Positions 22,308 through 26,149 of a stretch of 26,149 nt of DNA are shown here, piece by piece. Positions within the stretch are counted from its first letter, which is position 1. Every line of letters starts with the position of its first letter. The notes beneath the pieces were generated by a model that made no database searches, was not told the DNA's origin, and saw only the letters and a program-made list of their open reading frames with translations. The DNA comes from an uncultured Collinsella sp. (GTDB taxonomy: Bacteria; Actinomycetota; Coriobacteriia; Coriobacteriales; Coriobacteriaceae): contig CABUCA010000024.1 of the NCBI GenBank assembly GCA_902489965.1, positions 1-26,149 on the forward strand. Direction: 5' to 3'. The translations under genes and the position numbers were made by a program.

Positions 22308-24114
22308 AACCCTCATGGGAAGCATCCGCGATTACAAGAAGGTCACGATCGCCACGCCGCTGCTGGTGCTTGGCGAGGTGCTCTGCGAAATGATGATCCC
22401 GTTTATCACCGCCGACATGATCGACGCCATCAAAGACGGTGCCACCGTCGCCCAGATGCTTCCCACCGCAGGCTTTTTGGTGCTCATCGCACTGACGTCG
22501 CTCGCTTTTGGTGCCGCTGCCGGCGTCACCTGCAGTCATGCGAGCTGCGGCTTCGCCAAGAACCTGCGTCACGACCTGTTCTACAAGATCCAGACGTTCA
22601 GCTTTGCCAACATCGATGAGTTCTCGAGCTCCTCGCTCGTCACCCGCCTCACCACCGACATCAACAACGTGCAGCAGGCCTTTATGATGCTCATCCGCAT
22701 CGCCGTGCGCGCGCCGCTGGTGTTGGTCTTTGCCTTTGCCATGGCCTACGCCATGGGCGGCAGCGTCGCCATGGTCTACCTGGTCATCATTCCGCTGCTG
22801 GGCTTTGGCCTGTTCTTTATCATCTATAAGGTGCGCCCGATCTTTGCCCGCGTGTTCCGCAAGTACGACGCGCTCAACGAGTCCGTCGAGGAAAACGTCA
22901 CCGGCATGCGCGTGGTCAAGAGTTACGTGCGCCAGGACTACGAGAAAGAGAAGTTCGCCACCGCCGCGCGCGACGTCCAGATGGACTTCACCCGCGCCGA
23001 AAAGCTGCTCGCCTTCAATAACCCCATGATGAACATCTGCGTCAACGGCGCGTTCGTCGTCATCATCTACCTGGGCTCCGAGCTCATCATCACGAGCCAG
23101 GGCACCTTGTTCGACGTGGGCCAGCTCTCCTCCATCTTTACCTATGGCTTCCAGATTCTGATGAGTCTGATGCAGCTGTCGATGATCTTTGTCATGGTGA
23201 CCATGGCCGACGAATCGGCACACCGCATTACCGAGGTGCTGGCCGCCGAGCCCACGATCGCCGATCCCGCCGAGCCCGTGCTCGAGGTTGCCGACGGTTC
23301 CATCGACTTTGACCACGTGAGCTTTAAGTATTCCGCGCATGCGAAGCGCCAGGCGCTCGACGATATCGACCTGCACATTAAGAGCGGTGAGACCATCGGC
23401 ATCATCGGCGGCACCGGCTCGGCCAAGTCCACGCTTGTAAACCTCATCGCCCGCCTGTACGACGCCACCGAAGGCACCGTGCGCGTGGGCGGCGTGGATG
23501 TGCGCGACTACGACTTGGACGCCCTGCGCCACCAAGTGGCCATGGTGCTGCAGAAAAACGTGCTGTTTAGCGGCACGATTGCCGAGAACCTGCGTTGGGG
23601 CGACCCGAACGCCACCGACGAAGAGGTCCGCGAGGCGGCACATCTGGCCTGCGCCGACGAGTTTGTCGATGGCTTCCCCAAGGGCTATGACACCTGGATC
23701 GAGCAGGGCGGCTCCAATGTCTCGGGCGGTCAGAAGCAGCGCCTGTGCATTGCGCGTGCCCTGCTGCGTCGCCCCAAGATCTTGATCCTGGACGACTCCA
23801 CCAGCGCCGTCGACACCAAGACCGACGCCAAGATCCGCGCAGGGCTGGCAAGCTATCTGCCCAACACGACCAAGCTCATCATCGCCCAGCGCATTAGCTC
23901 CGTGCAGGATGCAGATCGCATCATCGTCATGGAGGGCGGCCGTATCGCTCAGATCGGCAGCCATGACGAGCTACTCAAGACGAGCGAGATCTACCGCGAG
24001 ACCTTCACCTCGCAAAACAAGATGTCTGCCGAGGGCGAAGAGGCCGTCGAAGCCGACACCGAGGCATCCGCAACGCAAGCCCAGACCCAGGAAGGAGGCG
24101 AGGCACATGAGTAA
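22300..24114 (+). CDS. ABC exporter half with degenerate ATPase site
   Basis: 604-aa type IV ABC exporter: six transmembrane segments in about residues 15-310, then a nucleotide-binding domain. Walker A is GGTGSAKST (about 370-378), with Ala at the usual Gly before Lys; the signature is VSGGQ (about 475); Walker B is ILILDDS (about 495-501), with Asp at the catalytic-Glu position. This is the pattern of the non-catalytic partner in heterodimeric exporters such as TM287/288 and BmrCD, so it should work with the next gene product. Its intact signature would complete the partner's active site. The C-terminus is a charged Glu/Ala-rich tail. The start overlaps the marR stop (ATGATTAA). Substrate (drug, peptide or lipid) unknown. 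Confidence 0.92.
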   Translation: MIKTLMGSIRDYKKVTIATPLLVLGEVLCEMMIPFITADMIDAIKDGATVAQMLPTAGFLVLIALTSLAFGAAAGVTCSHASCGFAKNLRHDLFYKIQTFSFANIDEFSSSSLVTRLTTDINNVQQAFMMLIRIAVRAPLVLVFAFAMAYAMGGSVAMVYLVIIPLLGFGLFFIIYKVRPIFARVFRKYDALNESVEENVTGMRVVKSYVRQDYEKEKFATAARDVQMDFTRAEKLLAFNNPMMNICVNGAFVVIIYLGSELIITSQGTLFDVGQLSSIFTYGFQILMSLMQLSMIFVMVTMADESAHRITEVLAAEPTIADPAEPVLEVADGSIDFDHVSFKYSAHAKRQALDDIDLHIKSGETIGIIGGTGSAKSTLVNLIARLYDATEGTVRVGGVDVRDYDLDALRHQVAMVLQKNVLFSGTIAENLRWGDPNATDEEVREAAHLACADEFVDGFPKGYDTWIEQGGSNVSGGQKQRLCIARALLRRPKILILDDSTSAVDTKTDAKIRAGLASYLPNTTKLIIAQRISSVQDADRIIVMEGGRIAQIGSHDELLKTSEIYRETFTSQNKMSAEGEEAVEADTEASATQAQTQEGGEAHE

Positions 24115-26026
24115 GGCAACGACCGCCGAGCGCGCGCTCAACCGCAAGGGCGGCACCATGTCGCGCCTCATCAAGACGCTCTTTGGCTTCTACCCCGTGC
24201 TTTTGCCCCTCGTCGTCGTCGGCGTGGTGCTCTGCGCCATCATCAACTCCATCGGCGCGACCTTCCTTCAGAGCGCCCTGCAGATCATTAGCGACTCGTG
24301 GCAGTCGGGCGACTGGACGACCGCACAGCCCAAGATTCTGCAGCTCGTGACCACCCTCGCCTGCATCTACGGCGTCGGCATCCTGTCCTCACTGTTCTGG
24401 AACCGCGCCATGGCCATCGTCACGCAGGGCTCGCTCGAGAAGCTGCGCGAGAAGATGTTCAACCGTATGCAGGACCTGCCGATTCGCTACTTCGACACGC
24501 ACCAGCGCGGCGACATCATGAGCCACTACACCAACGACATCGACACGCTGCGCCAGATGATCAGCCAGTCGCTGCCCAACCTGCTCATGACGACCATCGT
24601 CATCGTCACGGTGTTCTTTATCATGCTGTACTACAGCGTGTGGATGTGCCTGGTCATCGTGGCCGGCGTCGTCTTTATGACCTTTATGACCAAGCTGCTC
24701 GGCTCCAACTCCGCGCGTTTCTTTATTGCGCAGCAGACCGAGCTCGGCGTGGTCGAGGGCCATATCGAGGAAGTCATGAACGGCCAGAAGGTCGTCAAGG
24801 CATTCTGCCACGAGTCTGCCGCCGAGGCCGATTTTGACGAGCGCAACGAAAAGCTCTTCGAGGTCTCGCAAAAGGCCAACATGTACGCCAACATCCTCAT
24901 GCCCATCCTGATGAACCTGGGCAACCTGCTCTACGTACTGGTCGCACTGGCAGGCGGTATTTTCCTGGCGCTGGGCGTGCCCAACCTGAGCATCTCGGGC
25001 ATGACGCTGTCCATCGCCGTCGTGGTGCCGTTCCTCAACATGACCAAGCAGTTCTGCGGACAGATCGGTCAGATCTCGCAGCAGATCAACGCCGTGGTCA
25101 TGGGCCTCGCCGGCGCCGACCGCATCTTTGAGCTCATCGACGAGGAGCCCGAAGCCGACGAAGGCTATGTGACGCTCGTCAACGCTCAAGTGAACCCCGA
25201 TACCTGGCAGCTCGAGGAGGCCGACCACCACACCGGCATGTGGGCGTGGAAACATCCGCACCGCGCAACCGGCGAGATCGAGTACGTGCCGCTGCGCGGC
25301 GACCTGGTCATGGACAACGTCGACTTTGGCTACACGCCCGACCACGAGGTGCTGCACGGCGTGTCCGTGTTTGCCAAGCCGGGCCAGAAGGTCGCGTTTG
25401 TCGGCGCCACCGGTGCCGGTAAGACGACCATCACCAACCTCATCAACCGCTTCTATGACATCGCCGACGGCAAGATCCGCTACGACGGCATCAACGTCAA
25501 CAAGATCCGCAAGGCAGACCTGCGCCGCTCGCTGGGCGTGGTGCTGCAGGACGTGAACCTGTTCACCGGCACCGTGATGGATAACATCCGCTACGGAAAC
25601 CTGGACGCCACCGACGAGGAGTGCATCGCGGCGGCCAAGCTCGCGGGCGCCGACGACTTTATCACCCGCCTGCCCGACGGCTACGACACGATGCTCACCG
25701 GCAACGGCGCGCAGCTGTCGCAGGGCCAGCGCCAGCTGATTTCGATCGCACGCGCCGCCGTCGCCGATCCGCCGGCAATGATTCTGGACGAGGCCACGAG
25801 CTCCATCGACACCCGCACCGAGGCCATCGTGCAGGCTGGCATGGATAAGCTCATGGAGGGCCGCACGACGTTTGTCATCGCACACCGCCTGTCCACCGTG
25901 CGCAACTCCGACGCGATCATCTGCCTGGACCACGGCCGCATCATCGAGCGCGGCAACCACGACGAGCTGATCGCTAAGCATGGGTACTACTACCAGCTGT
26001 ACACCGGTGCGTTTGAGCTCGAGTAG
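24107..26026 (+). CDS. ABC exporter half with canonical catalytic residues
   Basis: 639-aa partner of the preceding half-transporter: six transmembrane segments (about 25-330) and an ATPase domain with Walker A GATGAGKTT (about 433-441), signature LSQGQ (about 536-540, Gln for Gly) and Walker B AMILDEATS with a true catalytic Glu (about 558-566). Between membrane and ATPase domains lies an extra stretch of about 45 residues (GYVTLVNAQVNP ... GMWAWKHPHRATGEIEY), seen in a subgroup of these exporters. The start at 24107 has AGGAGG eight bases upstream and overlaps the previous stop by eight bases (ATGAGTAA). The asymmetric motifs of the two subunits are complementary, which supports an obligate heterodimer. 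Confidence 0.93.
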   Translation: MSKATTAERALNRKGGTMSRLIKTLFGFYPVLLPLVVVGVVLCAIINSIGATFLQSALQIISDSWQSGDWTTAQPKILQLVTTLACIYGVGILSSLFWNRAMAIVTQGSLEKLREKMFNRMQDLPIRYFDTHQRGDIMSHYTNDIDTLRQMISQSLPNLLMTTIVIVTVFFIMLYYSVWMCLVIVAGVVFMTFMTKLLGSNSARFFIAQQTELGVVEGHIEEVMNGQKVVKAFCHESAAEADFDERNEKLFEVSQKANMYANILMPILMNLGNLLYVLVALAGGIFLALGVPNLSISGMTLSIAVVVPFLNMTKQFCGQIGQISQQINAVVMGLAGADRIFELIDEEPEADEGYVTLVNAQVNPDTWQLEEADHHTGMWAWKHPHRATGEIEYVPLRGDLVMDNVDFGYTPDHEVLHGVSVFAKPGQKVAFVGATGAGKTTITNLINRFYDIADGKIRYDGINVNKIRKADLRRSLGVVLQDVNLFTGTVMDNIRYGNLDATDEECIAAAKLAGADDFITRLPDGYDTMLTGNGAQLSQGQRQLISIARAAVADPPAMILDEATSSIDTRTEAIVQAGMDKLMEGRTTFVIAHRLSTVRNSDAIICLDHGRIIERGNHDELIAKHGYYYQLYTGAFELE

Positions 26027-26038
26027 GTAGGTTTGTTT

Positions 26039-26078
26039 CACGGAGGACCCCCAGGCGGGCCGGGGTGTAACCTCCGTG
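26039..26078 (+). terminator. Hairpin after the exporter operon
   Basis: CACGGAGG (26039-26046) pairs with CCTCCGTG (26071-26078), with an inner CCCC/GGGG pairing. There is no T run, so it may be a 3'-end stabiliser or a rho-dependent end rather than an intrinsic terminator. Nothing else is recognisable to the window end. Confidence 0.5.
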
Positions 26079-26149
26079 CTCAAACATTCTCGCTTCGCTG
26101 CGAAACTGCGCGCGGCAGCGACCACCGGTACGGCTCAATCGTATAACCG

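Noticed and set aside
22231..23964. Long minus frames antisense to the ABC exporter genes (also 24389-26125)
   Set aside because: Shadow frames of two clear ABC genes; composition is typical of antisense reading (His/Asp/Val-rich).

Overview
The window looks like chromosomal DNA of a high-GC, Gram-positive gut actinobacterium of the class Coriobacteriia, most likely Collinsella. This is an inference from high GC content, an LPYTG-anchored surface protein, strong GGAGG ribosome binding sites, and palindromes of the GCGACAAAGGGAC / GTCCCTTTGTCGC type scattered between genes. No tRNA, rRNA, CRISPR array or prophage was seen.

Layout. Positions 63-1130 (minus) hold prfA. About 1.43-1.85 kb holds a wrecked transposase with its middle missing. 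From 1879 to 8715 (minus) runs a giant sortase-anchored adhesin: signal peptide, fibro-slime-like head, SpaA-type domains, about nine pilin-type isopeptide repeats, a proline-rich wall spanner and LPYTG. A run of nine G lies between its best start codon and its signal peptide, so the gene is probably phase variable. Next, all on minus, are an M20 peptidase (8902-10329), a complete polar amino-acid ABC importer (ATPase, permease, Tat-type lipoprotein; 10387-13279), an aldose-1-epimerase-like protein and a membrane-anchored hypothetical protein. An unusual fusion follows at 15563-16510 (minus): an N-terminal domain resembling the prenylated-flavin chaperone LpdD, joined to an isopentenyl-diphosphate-isomerase-like Nudix domain whose catalytic cysteine position is alanine.

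On plus, 16672-18405 carries an MFS exporter abutting a low-molecular-weight protein tyrosine phosphatase. It converges on a minus-strand AAA/DUF4143 ATPase (18563-19924), whose upstream region carries three direct repeats at an exact 33-bp period. A coupled pair, pyridoxamine kinase and a TIGR04076 protein (20107-21253, minus), comes next. A repeat-rich 547-bp gap separates it from a translationally coupled operon of a MarR regulator and two halves of a heterodimeric ABC exporter (21801-26026, plus), in which the first half has degenerate ATPase motifs.

Intergenic DNA is unusually structured. Besides the seven GACAAAGGGAC-type sites there are long hairpins with 13-21 bp arms. There are also two copies (13395-13525 and 21539-21669) of a 131-nt element that folds into nested helices with compensatory changes between the copies. 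The strongest candidates for something undescribed are this 131-nt element, the LpdD/IDI-like fusion, and the poly-G switch ahead of the adhesin signal peptide.
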